Assembly (NCBI RefSeq): GCF_000774145.1
Contig: NZ_KN322983.1
Location: 310,001-374,000 of the forward strand
Origin: Pseudomonas mediterranea CFBP 5447
GTDB lineage: Bacteria; Pseudomonadota; Gammaproteobacteria; Pseudomonadales; Pseudomonadaceae
Direction of reading: 5' to 3'
Length of the DNA stretch: 64,000 nucleotides
Notes under the pieces: generated by a model
Seen by the model: the letters and a program-made list of their open reading frames with translations, nothing else
What the model was told of the DNA's origin: nothing
Databases searched by the model: none
Shown here: positions 52,670-62,746 of the stretch, in pieces
How positions within the stretch are numbered: position 1 is the stretch's first letter
Layout of the letters: each line of letters opens with the position of its first letter
Position numbers and translations under genes: made by a program

Positions 52670-53959
52670 TTACGGCAACTCCCGGCTGGCATAGAACGCA
52701 CTCAGCACTTTCACCAGATGTGCCAGGTCATGGCTGCCGCACAGTTCACGAATCGAGTGCATGGCGAAGGTCGGCAGGCCGATGTCCACGGTGCGGACCC
52801 CCAGCTGGCTGGCGGTGATCGGGCCGATGGTCGAACCGCAGCCCATGTCGCTGCGCACCACGAAGCTCTGCACCGGCACTTCTTCGGCCATGCACAGGTG
52901 GCGGAAGAAACCGGCGGTTTCGCTGTTGGTGGCGTAACGCTGGTTGCTGTTGACCTTGATCACCGGACCGGCGTTGAGCTTGGGTCCGTGGTTGGCGTCA
53001 TGTTTATCGGCGTAGTTGGGGTGTACGCCGTGGGCGTTGTCCGCAGAAATCAACAGGGATTTCTGAATGGTCCGTACGAACTCTTCCCCTTCTGGCAGCA
53101 GGCGACGCAGGGTCTGTTCCAGCATCGGGCCGTCGGCGCCGCAGGCCGAGCAGGAGCCGACTTCCTCGTGATCGTTGCACACCAGCACGCAGGTTTCTTC
53201 CGAGTCGGCGTTGAGCAAGGCTTGCAGGCCCGCGTAGCACGACAGCAGGTTGTCCAGGCGGGCGCCGGCAATGAAGTCGCCATGCAAACCGATAATCGCG
53301 GCGCTCTGGGTGTCGTAGAAGCTCAGCTCGTAATCGAGCACCACGTCGGCGTTCAGGCCGTGTTCGCGGGCCAATTGGTCAGTGAGCACGGCACGGAAAT
53401 CGACGCGCTCATCGCCGGCGAACTGGGCGAGGATCGGCGGCAGTTCGTTCTGCGGGTTGATGGCCCAGCCCTGGTTGGCTTCGCGATTGAGGTGGATAGC
53501 CAGGTTCGGAATCGTGGCAATGGGCGCCTTGAAGTCGATCAGCTGGCTTTCGACTTTGCCGTCCCGGCGGAAGGTGACGCGCCCGGCCAGGGACAGGTCG
53601 CGGTCGAACCATGGCGCCAGCAGCGCGCCGCCATACACTTCCACCCCCAGTTGCCAGAACCCGTGACGTTGCAGCTCAGGCTGGGGCTTGACCCGCAGGC
53701 AAGGGCTGTCGGTGTGGGCGCCGACCAGGCGGATGCCGTCGTGCAGCGGTGCGTTGCGGCCCAGCTTGAAGGCAATGATCGAAGAGTCGTTGCGCGTGAC
53801 GTAGTAGCGACCGTTGGCCTCGGTGGCCCAGGTCTCGCGTTCGTCGAGGCGCTGATAACCCGCCGCCTCCAGGCGTTGGGCAAGGCTGGCGGTGGCATGG
53901 AACGGGGTAGGGGAGGCCTTGAGGAAGTCGATCAGGCCCTGGTTCAACTCTGCGCGCAT
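52670..53959 (-). CDS. apeB: M18 family aminopeptidase (ApeB)
   Basis: 429-residue zinc aminopeptidase. Metal ligands fit [11 protein letters not shown] near residue 81, [13 protein letters not shown] near residue 235, NDHEEVGS near residue 265 and HANHGP-like segment near residue 340, as in bacterial DAP2/ApeB proteins. It removes acidic or other N-terminal residues from peptides in the cytoplasm. Single gene. Confidence 0.93.
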   Translation of the reverse strand: MRAELNQGLIDFLKASPTPFHATASLAQRLEAAGYQRLDERETWATEANGRYYVTRNDSSIIAFKLGRNAPLHDGIRLVGAHTDSPCLRVKPQPELQRHGFWQLGVEVYGGALLAPWFDRDLSLAGRVTFRRDGKVESQLIDFKAPIATIPNLAIHLNREANQGWAINPQNELPPILAQFAGDERVDFRAVLTDQLAREHGLNADVVLDYELSFYDTQSAAIIGLHGDFIAGARLDNLLSCYAGLQALLNADSEETCVLVCNDHEEVGSCSACGADGPMLEQTLRRLLPEGEEFVRTIQKSLLISADNAHGVHPNYADKHDANHGPKLNAGPVIKVNSNQRYATNSETAGFFRHLCMAEEVPVQSFVVRSDMGCGSTIGPITASQLGVRTVDIGLPTFAMHSIRELCGSHDLAHLVKVLSAFYASRELP

Positions 53960-54049
53960 AAATAGCTCCAGACAGCGATGGGCGGGAGTTTACCGTATTG
54001 GCCGTTGATAGGGAGGGGGGCTGAAATCGATGTTGACTGGGCTGTCCTC

Positions 54050-54131
54050 ATCGCGAGCAGGCTCGCTCCCACAGGTATTTGCGCTGAACACAGAACCTGT
54101 ATTCGACGAAGACCCCTGTGGGAGCGAGCCG
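54050..54131. repeat. REP inverted pair, right unit truncated
   Basis: The left unit is complete; the right (TGTGGGAGCGAGCC) is cut after 14 bases where the pseudouridine synthase coding region begins, 8 bases later. Confidence 0.85.
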
Positions 54132-54138
54132 CAATCCT

Positions 54139-54774
54139 TCAGAACGGCGCCGGGCACTCGAAGCGCAGGCGCTCGCCGCTTTGCGGGTGGGTGAAGCTGA
54201 GCATGCTGGCGTGCAGGCACAGGCGGGGCCAGGCGGCCAGGGCTTGCGGGTGGGCATAGAGGCCGTCGCCCAGGAGTGGATGGCCGATGGATAGCATGTG
54301 CACGCGCAACTGGTGCGAGCGTCCGGTGATGGGCGTCAGCTCGACCCGGCACCAATCGCCACAGCGTTCCAGTACGCGCCAGAAGGTCAGGGCGTGCTTG
54401 CCATGTTCATGGTCGACCACGTGACGAGGCTTGGTCGGCGGGTCGTAGCGCAAAGGCAAATCGATGCTGCCGCTGTCCAGCTCCGGCTGGCCCCAGCACA
54501 ACGCGGTGTAGGCCTTTTCGGTTTCCCTGTCATGAAACTGCCGGGACAGTTCGCGATGGGTGTCCGGATCCCGGGCCAGCAGGATGATCCCCGACGTTTC
54601 CCAATCCAGTCGGTGCACGATCCGTGCTTCCGGATAGCCGTTTTCCTGCAGGCGGGTGATCAGGCAGTCCTTGTTATCGTCGGCCCGGCCGGGCACCGAC
54701 AGCAGCAGGGTCGGCTTGTCGACCACCAGGACGGCGGCGTCCTGATGAATGATGCGGATGTTGGAAAGGGGCAT
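54139..54774 (-). CDS. rluA: RluA-family pseudouridine synthase
   Basis: 211-residue enzyme. The catalytic aspartate is in ARIVHRLDWETSG near residue 55, and GRSHQLRVHMLSIGHPLLGD (near residue 155) is the conserved C-terminal motif. The size and the absence of an S4 domain fit RluA, which modifies 23S rRNA and some tRNAs. ATG 54774 is chosen over TTG 54801. It lies downstream of minE on the same strand, an arrangement known in Pseudomonas. Confidence 0.9.
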   Translation of the reverse strand: MPLSNIRIIHQDAAVLVVDKPTLLLSVPGRADDNKDCLITRLQENGYPEARIVHRLDWETSGIILLARDPDTHRELSRQFHDRETEKAYTALCWGQPELDSGSIDLPLRYDPPTKPRHVVDHEHGKHALTFWRVLERCGDWCRVELTPITGRSHQLRVHMLSIGHPLLGDGLYAHPQALAAWPRLCLHASMLSFTHPQSGERLRFECPAPF

Positions 54775-54822
54775 TGAAAACAGTCTCGGTACAAACGCCA
54801 ACGGCGGCTCGGATCCATCCCC

Positions 54823-54915
54823 TGTGTGGGAGCGAGCCTGCTCGCGATGGCGGTGGTTCAGCTTGCATTGAAGCTGAAGGGGTCACCGTCATCGCGAGCA
54901 GGCTCGCTCCCACAC
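54823..54915. repeat. REP inverted pair
   Basis: Two facing REP units separate minE from the pseudouridine synthase gene. Confidence 0.9.
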
Positions 54916-54954
54916 AGGATCAGGCCCGAGCCGCCGTGGCTCCCGCTGGATCGA

Positions 54955-55209
54955 TCAGCGATCCGGCAGGGTGATATTGAGTTCCAGAATCGAGCAGCTA
55001 CCCTGGCTTTCCAGTGCGACATGCACGTCGTCGTTGCCGATATTGACGTACTTGCGGATCACTTCGACCAGTTCCTTCTGCAAGGAGGGCAGGTAGTCCG
55101 GGGTGCTGCGTTGGCCGCGTTCGTGCGCCACGATGATCTGTAGACGCTCTTTCGCGACCGAGGCGGTACTGGGCTTTTTGTTGGCACGAAAGAAGTCAAA
55201 AAGGTTCAT
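54955..55209 (-). CDS. minE: Cell division topological specificity factor MinE
   Basis: 84-residue protein. [20 protein letters not shown] is the membrane-binding N-terminus; [15 protein letters not shown] (residues 20-34) is the MinD-activating helix, and the C-terminal part is the dimer domain. The ATG overlaps the minD stop (TAATG) and GGAGG lies 5 bases before. It drives MinCD oscillation to place the septum at mid cell. Confidence 0.97.
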   Translation of the reverse strand: MNLFDFFRANKKPSTASVAKERLQIIVAHERGQRSTPDYLPSLQKELVEVIRKYVNIGNDDVHVALESQGSCSILELNITLPDR

Positions 55210-56021
55210 TACCTACCTCCAAACAGGCGCTCGAAGAATCCCTTCTTCTCGACGTTGAGGAACCGGTGTTCCAGGTCTTTGCCCAGCAGACGGTCGACGG
55301 TATCGCTGTAGGCCTGGCCGGCGTCGCTCTGGTCGTCGAGGATCACCGGGACGCCCTGGTTGGAAGCCTTGAGCACCGCCTGGGATTCCGGGATCACGCC
55401 GAGCAGGCGCACCGCGAGGATTTCCTTGACGTCTTCGACGCCGAGCATTTCGCCCTTTTCCACGCGTTCCGGGTGGTAGCGGGTGATCAGCAGGTGTTCC
55501 TTGATCGGCTCCTCGCCCTTCTCGGCGCGGCGGGATTTGCTCGCCAGCAGGCCCAGCATGCGGTCGGAGTCACGTACCGAGGACACTTCAGGGTTGGTCA
55601 CGACAATCGCTTCGTCAGCGAAGTACATCGCCAGATGGGCACCTTTTTCGATACCGGCCGGGGAGTCGCAGACCACGAACTCGAACTGTTCCTTGAGCTC
55701 CATCAGGACTTTTTCCACGCCTTCCTGGGTCAGCGCGTCTTTGTCGCGGGTCTGGCTGGCGGCCAGCACGTAGAGGTTCTCAAGGCGCTTGTCCTTGATC
55801 AGGGCCTGTTGCAGGTTCGCTTCGCCATTGACGACGTTGACGAAGTCATAGACCACGCGCCGCTCGCAACCCATGATCAGGTCGAGGTTACGCAGGCCAA
55901 CGTCGAAGTCGACGATGACAGTCTTGTGGCCGCGCAGTGCGAGGCCGGTACCGATAGCGGCGCTGGTGGTGGTCTTACCCACACCACCCTTGCCGGATGT
56001 AACCACGAGAATCTTGGCCAA
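55209..56021 (-). CDS. minD: Septum site-determining ATPase MinD
   Basis: 270-residue ParA-type ATPase. The deviant Walker [11 protein letters not shown] is at residues 10-19, [11 protein letters not shown] near residue 38 is switch I, and the C-terminal [12 protein letters not shown] is the membrane-targeting helix. It recruits MinC to the membrane and is displaced by MinE. It follows minC by 201 bases. Confidence 0.97.
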   Translation of the reverse strand: MAKILVVTSGKGGVGKTTTSAAIGTGLALRGHKTVIVDFDVGLRNLDLIMGCERRVVYDFVNVVNGEANLQQALIKDKRLENLYVLAASQTRDKDALTQEGVEKVLMELKEQFEFVVCDSPAGIEKGAHLAMYFADEAIVVTNPEVSSVRDSDRMLGLLASKSRRAEKGEEPIKEHLLITRYHPERVEKGEMLGVEDVKEILAVRLLGVIPESQAVLKASNQGVPVILDDQSDAGQAYSDTVDRLLGKDLEHRFLNVEKKGFFERLFGGR

Positions 56022-56222
56022 GGTGTTTCACCCCTAAGGAAAAAGGACATTGTCGGTCCCTGAAAAACATCTCTTGAAAACTGCTGCAATTGGACAGGCT
56101 TGGCTGGAATAGGACACGGGGCCGGGTTTACCTCCGGTAAACACTGCCTGATCCTTTTTCCTACGTCGTTTTAGCCGTTTTCGCTACGTTTTAGAGATGC
56201 TTGGAAAATGCGGCAGTATCCG

Positions 56223-56960
56223 TTAAAGCCGAATGATGTTCAACACGTCGCCCGACAGGCTGACCTGGACGCCGGCCCCCCACAGCGGGTCGCGGCGTAA
56301 ATCTTCGGAAACCTTGTACTGCCCGGCGATGGAGAGCAGTTCAGCGCTCAATTGCTGACAGAAGATCCTGGCTTTGGTGTCGCCCTTGACACCGGCCAGC
56401 GCGCGGCCGCGCATCGGACCGTATACATGGATGTTGCCATCGGCCAGAAGTTCCGCGCCCGGGCTGACCGAGGACACCACCACCAGATCGCCACCCTGGG
56501 CATAAATCTGCTGTCCGCCGCGCACCGGCGAGGTAATGACCCGGGTCGGCTTGATTTCGGGCTCCGGCGGTTTTTCCGGTTTTTTCGCCGCTTCGGCCGG
56601 GGCCGGTTCCAACAAGCGCTCCCGGGCGCCGGACGGCGGCAGCACCGGAATGTCCACGGCGATGGCGGCGGCGATGTCTTCGATGCGGCTGGCGCGGATG
56701 GCCAGGGTGCGCAGGCCGTGCTGGCGGCAGACGCGCATCAGGCCCGGCAGGTCCACCGAGCCTTCGTGGGCCGGCAGCTTGTCCAGGGCCAGCACCAGGG
56801 GAGCGTTGCTGAAGAAGTTCGGCGCCTGGGCGACTTTGGCCGAAAGCTGCCGGTCAAGGCCCTCCAGGTCGTTGCGGGCCAGCTCCAGCACCGTAATGGC
56901 GAGCATGCTGCCCTTCAGCTGGAACACGGGATCTTGGTCTAGCGGTTCGGTTTGGCTCAT
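56223..56960 (-). CDS. minC: Septum formation inhibitor MinC
   Basis: 245-residue inhibitor of FtsZ assembly. Residues 1-105 are the N-terminal FtsZ-binding domain, a proline- and lysine-rich linker follows ([16 protein letters not shown]), and the C-terminal beta-helix carries [20 protein letters not shown] and [14 protein letters not shown], which bind MinD. ATG 56960 (MSQTEPL) is chosen over the longer frame to 56984. Divergent from the lipid A acyltransferase gene. Confidence 0.95.
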   Translation of the reverse strand: MSQTEPLDQDPVFQLKGSMLAITVLELARNDLEGLDRQLSAKVAQAPNFFSNAPLVLALDKLPAHEGSVDLPGLMRVCRQHGLRTLAIRASRIEDIAAAIAVDIPVLPPSGARERLLEPAPAEAAKKPEKPPEPEIKPTRVITSPVRGGQQIYAQGGDLVVVSSVSPGAELLADGNIHVYGPMRGRALAGVKGDTKARIFCQQLSAELLSIAGQYKVSEDLRRDPLWGAGVQVSLSGDVLNIIRL

Positions 56961-57078
56961 GGTCGGCGTACAACGGCTTGTCACTAAAAGTGCCGAGACT
57001 TATAACGAGATCGTCCGCGAGCCGCAAGCCGGGTCGAACGATGTAGAATGCGCGGCCCATGTCTTTATGGAAGCTGTA

Positions 57079-58011
57079 ATGGATCGCCCGCGTTTTCGAA
57101 GTGCTTTTTTTCACCCGCGTTTCTGGCTGCTATGGTGCGGCCTGGGGCTGCTGTGGCTGATCGTCCAGTTGCCTTATCCGTTGCTGCTGCGGATCGGGCG
57201 TGTCCTGGGGGCGCTGATGTACCGGGCGGCCGGCGACCGACGGCGCATCGCCAAGCGCAACCTGGAGCTGTGTTTTCCGCAAAAGTCCGCGGCTGAACGC
57301 AAGCGCCTGCTCAAGGAAAACTTTGCCTCCACCGGTATCGCCTTCTTCGAAATGGCCATGAGTTGGTGGTGGTCGCGTTCGCGGTTGGCCAGGCTGGCTC
57401 ATGTCGAAGGGCTGGAACATCTCAAGCAGGCCCAACGCGAGGGCAAGGGCGTGATCCTGATGGCCCTGCACTTCACTACACTGGAAATCGGCGCGGCCTT
57501 GCTCGGCCAGCAACACACCATTGACGGCATGTACCGTGAGCACAAGAATCCGTTGTTCGACTACGTCCAGCGCCGGGGCCGCGAACGGCACAACCTCGAT
57601 TCCCTGGCGGTGGAGCGTGAAGATGTGCGCGGCATGCTCAAGCTGCTGCGTGCCGGCCGGGCGATCTGGTACGCGCCGGATCAGGATTACGGCGCCAAGC
57701 AGAGTGTGTTCGTGCCGTTGTTCGGCATCCAGGCGGCCACGGTGACCGCCACCAGCAAGTTCGCCCGCCTCGGCAAGGCGCTGGTGGTGCCGTTCGTCCA
57801 GGAGCGCCTGGCCGATGGCAGCGGCTATCGTCTGGTGATCCAGGCGCCGTTGGAAGGTTTTCCGGGTGAAACCGAGGAAGCTGATTGCATCCGTATCAAT
57901 CGGTGGGTGGAGCAGTCGGTGAGCGACTGTCCCGAGCAATACCTCTGGGCCCACCGGCGTTTCAAGAGTCGTCCGCCGGGCGAGCCGAAGCTGTACGGCA
58001 AGCGCGGTTGA
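57079..58011 (+). CDS. Lipid A biosynthesis acyltransferase (HtrB/LpxL family)
   Basis: 310-residue inner-membrane acyltransferase. One N-terminal helix (residues 15-35) is followed by the catalytic ALHFTTLEIG (H-x4-E) near residue 137 and YAPDQDYG near residue 197. It adds a secondary acyl chain to lipid A. ATG 57079 has GGAAG 5 bases upstream; an in-frame ATG at 57067 is an alternative. The long open frame further upstream overlaps minC and is not coding. Confidence 0.93.
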   Translation: MDRPRFRSAFFHPRFWLLWCGLGLLWLIVQLPYPLLLRIGRVLGALMYRAAGDRRRIAKRNLELCFPQKSAAERKRLLKENFASTGIAFFEMAMSWWWSRSRLARLAHVEGLEHLKQAQREGKGVILMALHFTTLEIGAALLGQQHTIDGMYREHKNPLFDYVQRRGRERHNLDSLAVEREDVRGMLKLLRAGRAIWYAPDQDYGAKQSVFVPLFGIQAATVTATSKFARLGKALVVPFVQERLADGSGYRLVIQAPLEGFPGETEEADCIRINRWVEQSVSDCPEQYLWAHRRFKSRPPGEPKLYGKRG

Positions 58012-58047
58012 GTCAGCAGTTCCCATCCATGAGCACGGAGTGTTGCG

Positions 58048-59208
58048 ATGATCCCAGCTGAACCGGTCACAGGTTTGATTCTTTCCGGCGGCGGGGCTCG
58101 GGCGGCGTATCAGGTGGGGGTATTGGCGGCAATCGCCGAATTGTTGCCGGACGAGGCGCAGAACCCGTTTCCGGTGATTGTCGGCACCTCGGCCGGGGCG
58201 ATCAATGCGGTCAGCCTGGCGAGCGGGGCGATGCACTTCAAGACGGCCATCGAGCGGTTGACCGCGTTCTGGCAGGCGGTGCGCAGCCATCAGGTCATGC
58301 GCAGCGACTGGTGGGGAGTGCTGGGCCAGGCAAGGCGTTTCCTTGGCCATAGCCTGCTGGGCCTGGGGGCACGGTTGCCGGTGGCGCTGATCGACAGTTC
58401 CCCCCTGCGTGATTTGCTCGAAGCACAGTTCCACGCTTCGGGTATCGAGCAGGCCATCGCAGAACACCAATTGCGTGCGGTGGCGGTGACGGCGTTCGGT
58501 TATGAGTCCGGCCAGGCCGTGACGTTCTACCAGGGTCGCGGGACTATCGACGCCTGGCTGCGCCATCGGCGGATCGGCGTGCCGACGGTCCTGTCGGTCG
58601 AGCATCTGCTGGCCAGTTCGGCGATTCCCCTGCTGTTCGCGCCGGTCAAGATCGGCCCGCAGTATTTCGGCGACGGTGCGGTGCGCCAGTCGGCGCCCAT
58701 CAGCCCGGCGTTGCACCTGGGCGCGAATCGGGTGCTGGTCATCGGTGTCAGCGGCAACCCTCGCGGGCTCGCTGCGGCGGTGCCGGTGGCGCGCAGCTAC
58801 ACCGGCCTGCAACCGACCCTGGCGCAGATCGGCGGGCACATGCTCAACAGTACCTTCATCGACAGCCTGGAAAGCGATATCGAGTTGCTTCAGCGCCTGA
58901 ACGGGTTCAGTCATTTGCTGCCCGATGACGTACCGGCCCATGCCCTGGGCGCGGCACCGGTAGATGTGCTGGTGATTTCTCCGAGCCAGCCGATTGACGA
59001 AATCGCCGCCCGCCATCGCCAGGAGCTGCCCCGTGCACTACGGCTGTTCCTGCGCGGGCCAGGCGCGACCAAGACCAGCGGCGCCAGTGTATTGAGCTAT
59101 CTGCTGTTCGAGGCCGGGTATTGCAACGAACTGATCGAGTTGGGCCGCCAGGACGCGCTGGCCCAGCGCGTTGAGCTGAGCCGGTTCCTGGGGTTGGCTC
59201 AGGATTGA
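58048..59208 (+). CDS. Patatin-like phospholipase
   Basis: 386-residue protein of the patatin/RssA group. The oxyanion motif SGGGARAAYQ is near residue 12, the nucleophile serine in GTSAGAIN near residue 50 and the catalytic Asp in FGDGAVRQ near residue 209. A DUF3336-type C-terminal extension is present. No signal peptide. It follows the acyltransferase gene by 36 bases and may be co-transcribed, linking it to lipid turnover. Confidence 0.9.
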   Translation: MIPAEPVTGLILSGGGARAAYQVGVLAAIAELLPDEAQNPFPVIVGTSAGAINAVSLASGAMHFKTAIERLTAFWQAVRSHQVMRSDWWGVLGQARRFLGHSLLGLGARLPVALIDSSPLRDLLEAQFHASGIEQAIAEHQLRAVAVTAFGYESGQAVTFYQGRGTIDAWLRHRRIGVPTVLSVEHLLASSAIPLLFAPVKIGPQYFGDGAVRQSAPISPALHLGANRVLVIGVSGNPRGLAAAVPVARSYTGLQPTLAQIGGHMLNSTFIDSLESDIELLQRLNGFSHLLPDDVPAHALGAAPVDVLVISPSQPIDEIAARHRQELPRALRLFLRGPGATKTSGASVLSYLLFEAGYCNELIELGRQDALAQRVELSRFLGLAQD

Positions 59209-59228
59209 TGCCGGCTGACCCGGCGCCA

Positions 59229-59251
59229 TCGCGAGCAGGCTCGCTCCCACA
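59229..59251. repeat. Single REP unit
   Basis: One complete REP unit lies between the convergent patatin and hydrolase genes. Confidence 0.85.
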
Positions 59252-59265
59252 GGGATTGGGGATAT

Positions 59266-60096
59266 TCAGTCGGATCGGGGTGATGACAAGAATCGCAGTA
59301 CTGCCGCCACAATAGCTTCCGGCGCATCTTCCTGGACCAGATGCCCGGCGTTCGGCACCGGGTGGAATTGCGCGCCTGGGATCAGTTTGTGCAACGCCCG
59401 ACCGCGTTCGATGGGGATCCATTGGTCATCTTCTCCCCACATTATCTGCGTCGGGCAGCGCACGCTCGAATACAGGCCCTCTGCCTCGCGGGTGTAGCAC
59501 TCGTCCATCTGCGCAATCTGCCGATAGAACGCGGCCTGGCCGGTCTCGCCGAGCCACGGCTGCACGTAGGGCGCCAGTTCTGCGTCCGGGATGTCCCGTT
59601 TGATCGCGCCGCGGATATACGTCGGCACAATGGCGCGCTGAATGTAATCGGGCAGGCCGCTGAAGGCCGCTTCATGCCGGCGCACATGCTGGACGAAGGG
59701 AGAGCCCCAAGGCGACAGCGCCACCGGGTCGATCAGCGTCAGGCTGCGGTAGTTCTTGCCGTTCAGCAGGTGCGTGCGCAGGGCGGTGGCGCCGCCAAAG
59801 TCGTGGGCCAACACATCGGGGCAGTCCAGGCCCCAGTGCTCCAGCAATTGCGCGAACAGGTGGTTCTGTACGCCGAGGGAGACATCGGCATCGGGTTGCG
59901 CGGATTGGCCATAACCCAACAGGTCAAAGTAATGCACGCGGTGGGTGGCGCTGAAGAGCGGGGCGATACGATGCCACACGTAGGACGAAAATGGCGTGCC
60001 ATGGACGAATACCAGCGGCGGCCCTTCGCCGTGGATGGCGTAGCGAATGGCGTGTCCGTTGAAGGTGTATACCTGATCCAGGGGCCAGTTGGTCAT
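59266..60096 (-). CDS. Alpha/beta hydrolase with Asp nucleophile (dehalogenase/epoxide hydrolase-like)
   Basis: 276-residue alpha/beta hydrolase. FVHGTPFSSYVWHRIAP near residue 30 is the oxyanion region; the nucleophile elbow reads AHDFGG near residue 98, with Asp in place of the Ser of esterases, as in haloalkane dehalogenases and epoxide hydrolases. The catalytic acid may be in GEDDQWIP near residue 222 and the histidine in AGHLVQED near residue 250. No signal peptide. Substrate unknown. Confidence 0.87.
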   Translation of the reverse strand: MTNWPLDQVYTFNGHAIRYAIHGEGPPLVFVHGTPFSSYVWHRIAPLFSATHRVHYFDLLGYGQSAQPDADVSLGVQNHLFAQLLEHWGLDCPDVLAHDFGGATALRTHLLNGKNYRSLTLIDPVALSPWGSPFVQHVRRHEAAFSGLPDYIQRAIVPTYIRGAIKRDIPDAELAPYVQPWLGETGQAAFYRQIAQMDECYTREAEGLYSSVRCPTQIMWGEDDQWIPIERGRALHKLIPGAQFHPVPNAGHLVQEDAPEAIVAAVLRFLSSPRSD

Positions 60097-60168
60097 GGTC
60101 GATGCTCCACTGAAGAGGGGTCAGGGGATAGAGCATAGGCCATTGCAGTTTTCCTGGGGAAAACACAC

Positions 60169-60342
60169 CTGTGGCGAGGGGATTCATCTGTGGAGAGGGG
60201 CAATCTGTGGCGAGGGGATTTATCCCCGCTGGCGTGCGCAGCGCGCCCCAAAGATACGAAGCGAATTGATGCTGGAAATTGGGGCTGCTTCGCAGCCCAG
60301 CGGGGATAAATCCCCTCGCCACAGATAATCCCCTGCCACAGA
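60169..60342. repeat. Repeat cluster of the GGGGATTTATCCCC class
   Basis: Outer arms GTGGCGAGGGGATTTATCCC and complement enclose an inner GCTGCTTCGCAGC pair; two degraded half copies (TGTGGCGAGGGGATTCATC and TGTGGAGAGGGG) precede them. Same class as at 14948-15042. Confidence 0.85.
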
Positions 60343-60369
60343 AGCTGTTTTCAAGATTGGGGCCGCGGG

Positions 60370-60726
60370 TTACTCGCCCCGATAGATGCAGCCGCTGGTG
60401 CACGTCTCATGAATGCGGATGGCGCTGAGTTCCGGCAGCAACGGCTTGAGTTCGTTCCAGATCCACTTGGCGAGGACTTCGCTGGTCGGGTTTTCCAGGC
60501 CAGGGATGTCGTTGAGGTAGTTGTGGTCCAGGCGCTCGTAGAGCGGCTTGAAGATCGCCTTGATCTCCGAGAAGTCACGAATCCAGCCGGTGTGCGGGTC
60601 GATGTCGCCGCTCAGGTGAATCGCCACCTTGAACGAGTGGCCGTGCAGGCGGCCGCACTTGTGGCCGTCCGGTACGTGGGGCAGGCGGTGGGCGGATTCG
60701 AAGGTGAATTCTTTGAAGATTTCCAC
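60370..60726 (-). CDS. queD: 6-carboxytetrahydropterin synthase QueD
   Basis: 118-residue enzyme of queuosine synthesis. Zinc ligands are in ESAHRLP (His near 15) and GRLHGHSFK (two His near 31-33); the catalytic cysteine lies in HKCGRLHG near residue 27. The C-terminal CTSGCIY motif is typical. GTG at 60726 gives the usual length; the frame up to 60804 would add a basic, unlike extension. It converts dihydroneopterin triphosphate on the way to preQ0. Confidence 0.92.
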   Translation of the reverse strand: MEIFKEFTFESAHRLPHVPDGHKCGRLHGHSFKVAIHLSGDIDPHTGWIRDFSEIKAIFKPLYERLDHNYLNDIPGLENPTSEVLAKWIWNELKPLLPELSAIRIHETCTSGCIYRGE

Positions 60727-60809
60727 AGGTTCAGGCTCTTTAAGGTAGCGGTCGCGAGGCAGGCGGCGGAGTTTATCAGTTTGGCTCCGGCGTTGCGCGC
60801 TCATGCTGA

Positions 60810-61889
60810 CTAAAGGGTCAGCAAACGCTCGCCCAGCCCACCGTTGGCCGCCAACTCGAGGAATTCGTCGCCCAGGCGACGGCTCTCGTCCATCGCCGTC
60901 TGCCAGTAGGTACGGCGGCTCGTGTCATCGCCCATGAAACGCTTGAAGTCGTTCCGGTCCGGCAGCTTGCCGTAGGGCAGGCGGGCCAGGTACTCACGGG
61001 ACGGCGCCAGCAACAGGACATCTTGCAGGCGTTCGATGTTGCCCCGGCGCCACGGCAGGCTCTTGTCGAACCAGCCGGGAATGACCCGGTCGGTGAAATG
61101 GGGATACAGCACGATGTCTTCGCCGCTGTAAGGCAGGTCGAGGTGATAGTCCAGCAAGCCGCCGTCGCGGTAGGTACCGGCCCCGGCCCCCGGCAGGTCG
61201 CGTACCCCCTCCATTACCATCGGAATCGAGCCCGAGGCCAGCAGCGCCTGGCGCAGATTGTCGGCCGCCAGCGGCACGAAGCGTGATGGGAAATCGTTCA
61301 AGGGATGCAGTGGCGGTGCCAGGCGCGGGTCGTGGACGATCAGCCGTTCGAAATGCCGCGACAGCCGCGCCCGGCCTCGCAGGTTGTCGGCGATCACCGA
61401 CGACAGGCCCAGGCCCAGCCGCCCGCGATGATCCTGCGCGAGCAAGCCGTGGCTTTTGACGACCATGATGTTGAGACGGTAATGCGGGTTGGCGAGGATC
61501 GTCGCGTCGCGACCTTCGAGCAGGTCGTCGAGCATGCGTTGCGAACTCTGGCTGACCCCGGCCATGGTCACACCCTTGGCGAAACTCTGTCCGTTGTACA
61601 AGCTGCCCAGGCGCCGGATGCCCTCGGCGGCATCCGGCAGGCAAGCGCTGGCGAAGCGCCAGGAGCCCACGGAAGCCCCGATCAACGAACGCTCCCTTGG
61701 GGCGGCGGGCAACCAATCGCCAAACAGCGCCAGGTCCAACCCCTGGATACCCAGGGCCTTGGGGCCACCGGCGGCGCCCGGCAGGATGCCGACGTCGGCC
61801 GCCTTCAGGCCGGCTTCGCGAATCCGCGCCAGGGCACGAGGGCCGGCCTTGAGGGTGAGGGCGGGAAACTTGATGTGAATGGCGGTCAT
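60810..61889 (-). CDS. Patatin-like protein (second)
   Basis: 359-residue protein. The glycine-rich [14 protein letters not shown] near residue 30, the nucleophile elbow [12 protein letters not shown] near residue 70 (Ser in GASVG) and the Asp in [10 protein letters not shown] near residue 240 fit the patatin fold with a DGG end. It is more distant from classic RssA proteins than the gene at 58048. ATG 61889 is chosen over the longer frame to 61916. Single gene ahead of queD on the same strand, 83 bases apart. Function unknown, probably lipid acyl hydrolase. Confidence 0.8.
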   Translation of the reverse strand: MTAIHIKFPALTLKAGPRALARIREAGLKAADVGILPGAAGGPKALGIQGLDLALFGDWLPAAPRERSLIGASVGSWRFASACLPDAAEGIRRLGSLYNGQSFAKGVTMAGVSQSSQRMLDDLLEGRDATILANPHYRLNIMVVKSHGLLAQDHRGRLGLGLSSVIADNLRGRARLSRHFERLIVHDPRLAPPLHPLNDFPSRFVPLAADNLRQALLASGSIPMVMEGVRDLPGAGAGTYRDGGLLDYHLDLPYSGEDIVLYPHFTDRVIPGWFDKSLPWRRGNIERLQDVLLLAPSREYLARLPYGKLPDRNDFKRFMGDDTSRRTYWQTAMDESRRLGDEFLELAANGGLGERLLTL

Positions 61890-61938
61890 ACCGGTCTCTT
61901 GGCGTGGGCAGGCCACGAATTATAGCGACACAATCCCT

Positions 61939-62026
61939 TGTGGGAGCGAGCCTGCTCGCGATGGCGTCCTATCAGTCACATCAATTCAACTGACCCACAG
62001 CCATCGCGAGCAGGCTCGCTCCCACA
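61939..62026. repeat. REP inverted pair
   Basis: Two facing REP units between the divergent patatin-like gene and the PepSY operon. Confidence 0.9.
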
Positions 62027-62126
62027 GGGCCCGGTCGTTGATCTGGGTTCCATGATGGCAATTCAGTTTCAGTTAAGTTCACCCGGCTACAGTCGCTTCG
62101 TGACGATTATAAAAAGGAGATAACCC

Positions 62127-62435
62127 TTGAACCGCCTGACTGCCTTTTTCATCGCAACGCTCATGGCTTTGGGCGCCAGCCTTGCCCACGCACGGGACCT
62201 CGGCCCCGACGAATCCCGAAAACTGCAAGACGCTGGTACCATTCAATCCTTTGAAAAACTCAATGCCGCTGCCTTGGCCAAGCACCCTGGCGCCACCTTG
62301 ACCGATACCGAGCTGGAAGAAAAGTACGGCAAGTTCATCTATCAGGTGGAGCTGCGCGACACCCAGGGCATTGAATGGGATATGGAATTGGACGCCGTTA
62401 CCGGCAAGGTGCTCAAGAATCATCAGGATACTTAA
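62127..62435 (+). CDS. PepSY domain protein 1, TTG start
   Basis: 102-residue exported protein. A signal peptide ends at LAHARD (residue 24); the rest is one PepSY domain (DTELEEKYGKFIYQVELRD near residue 58, YQVEL core). AAGGAG stands 6 bases before the TTG, the only fitting start. The ATG of the next gene overlaps its stop. PepSY domains inhibit peptidases or sense envelope signals; the coupling to a two-component system suggests a regulatory input role. Confidence 0.85.
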   Translation: MNRLTAFFIATLMALGASLAHARDLGPDESRKLQDAGTIQSFEKLNAAALAKHPGATLTDTELEEKYGKFIYQVELRDTQGIEWDMELDAVTGKVLKNHQDT

Positions 62436-62746
62436 TGAAGCTTAATCTCTGCTCCCGCAGTCGATGGCCGCTGGTGCTGCTGGCGTTTTGTTCGGCGGTC
62501 ATGGCTCGGGACCTGGACCAGGACGAGGCCCTGCAACTGCGCCAGCGGGGGGTGATCCTGCCGCTGGAGCAACTGCTGCAACAGGCACTGGACCTGCACC
62601 CCGGCGCCAAGTTGCTGGAGGCCGAGCTGGAAGAGAAACACGGCGTCTATATTTACGAGGTCGAGCTGCTGGATACCGATGGCGTCGTGCGCGAACTGGA
62701 CCTGGAGGCCGCATCCGGCCGTTTACTCAAAGATAAGGAAGACTGA
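62435..62746 (+). CDS. PepSY domain protein 2
   Basis: 103-residue exported protein, clearly a paralogue of the previous one ([19 protein letters not shown] against DTELEEKYGKFIYQVELRD, quoted in parts). The signal peptide ends near AVMAR (residue 24). The ATG overlaps the upstream stop (TAATG) and the stop overlaps the response regulator (TGATG), so four genes form one operon. The two proteins probably face the same periplasmic signal. Confidence 0.85.
   Translation: MKLNLCSRSRWPLVLLAFCSAVMARDLDQDEALQLRQRGVILPLEQLLQQALDLHPGAKLLEAELEEKHGVYIYEVELLDTDGVVRELDLEAASGRLLKDKED

Noticed and set aside
56536..57078. Long N-terminal extension of the lipid A acyltransferase
   Set aside because: The region is the antisense strand of minC and the minC promoter; the family starts at MDRPRF-like sequence.
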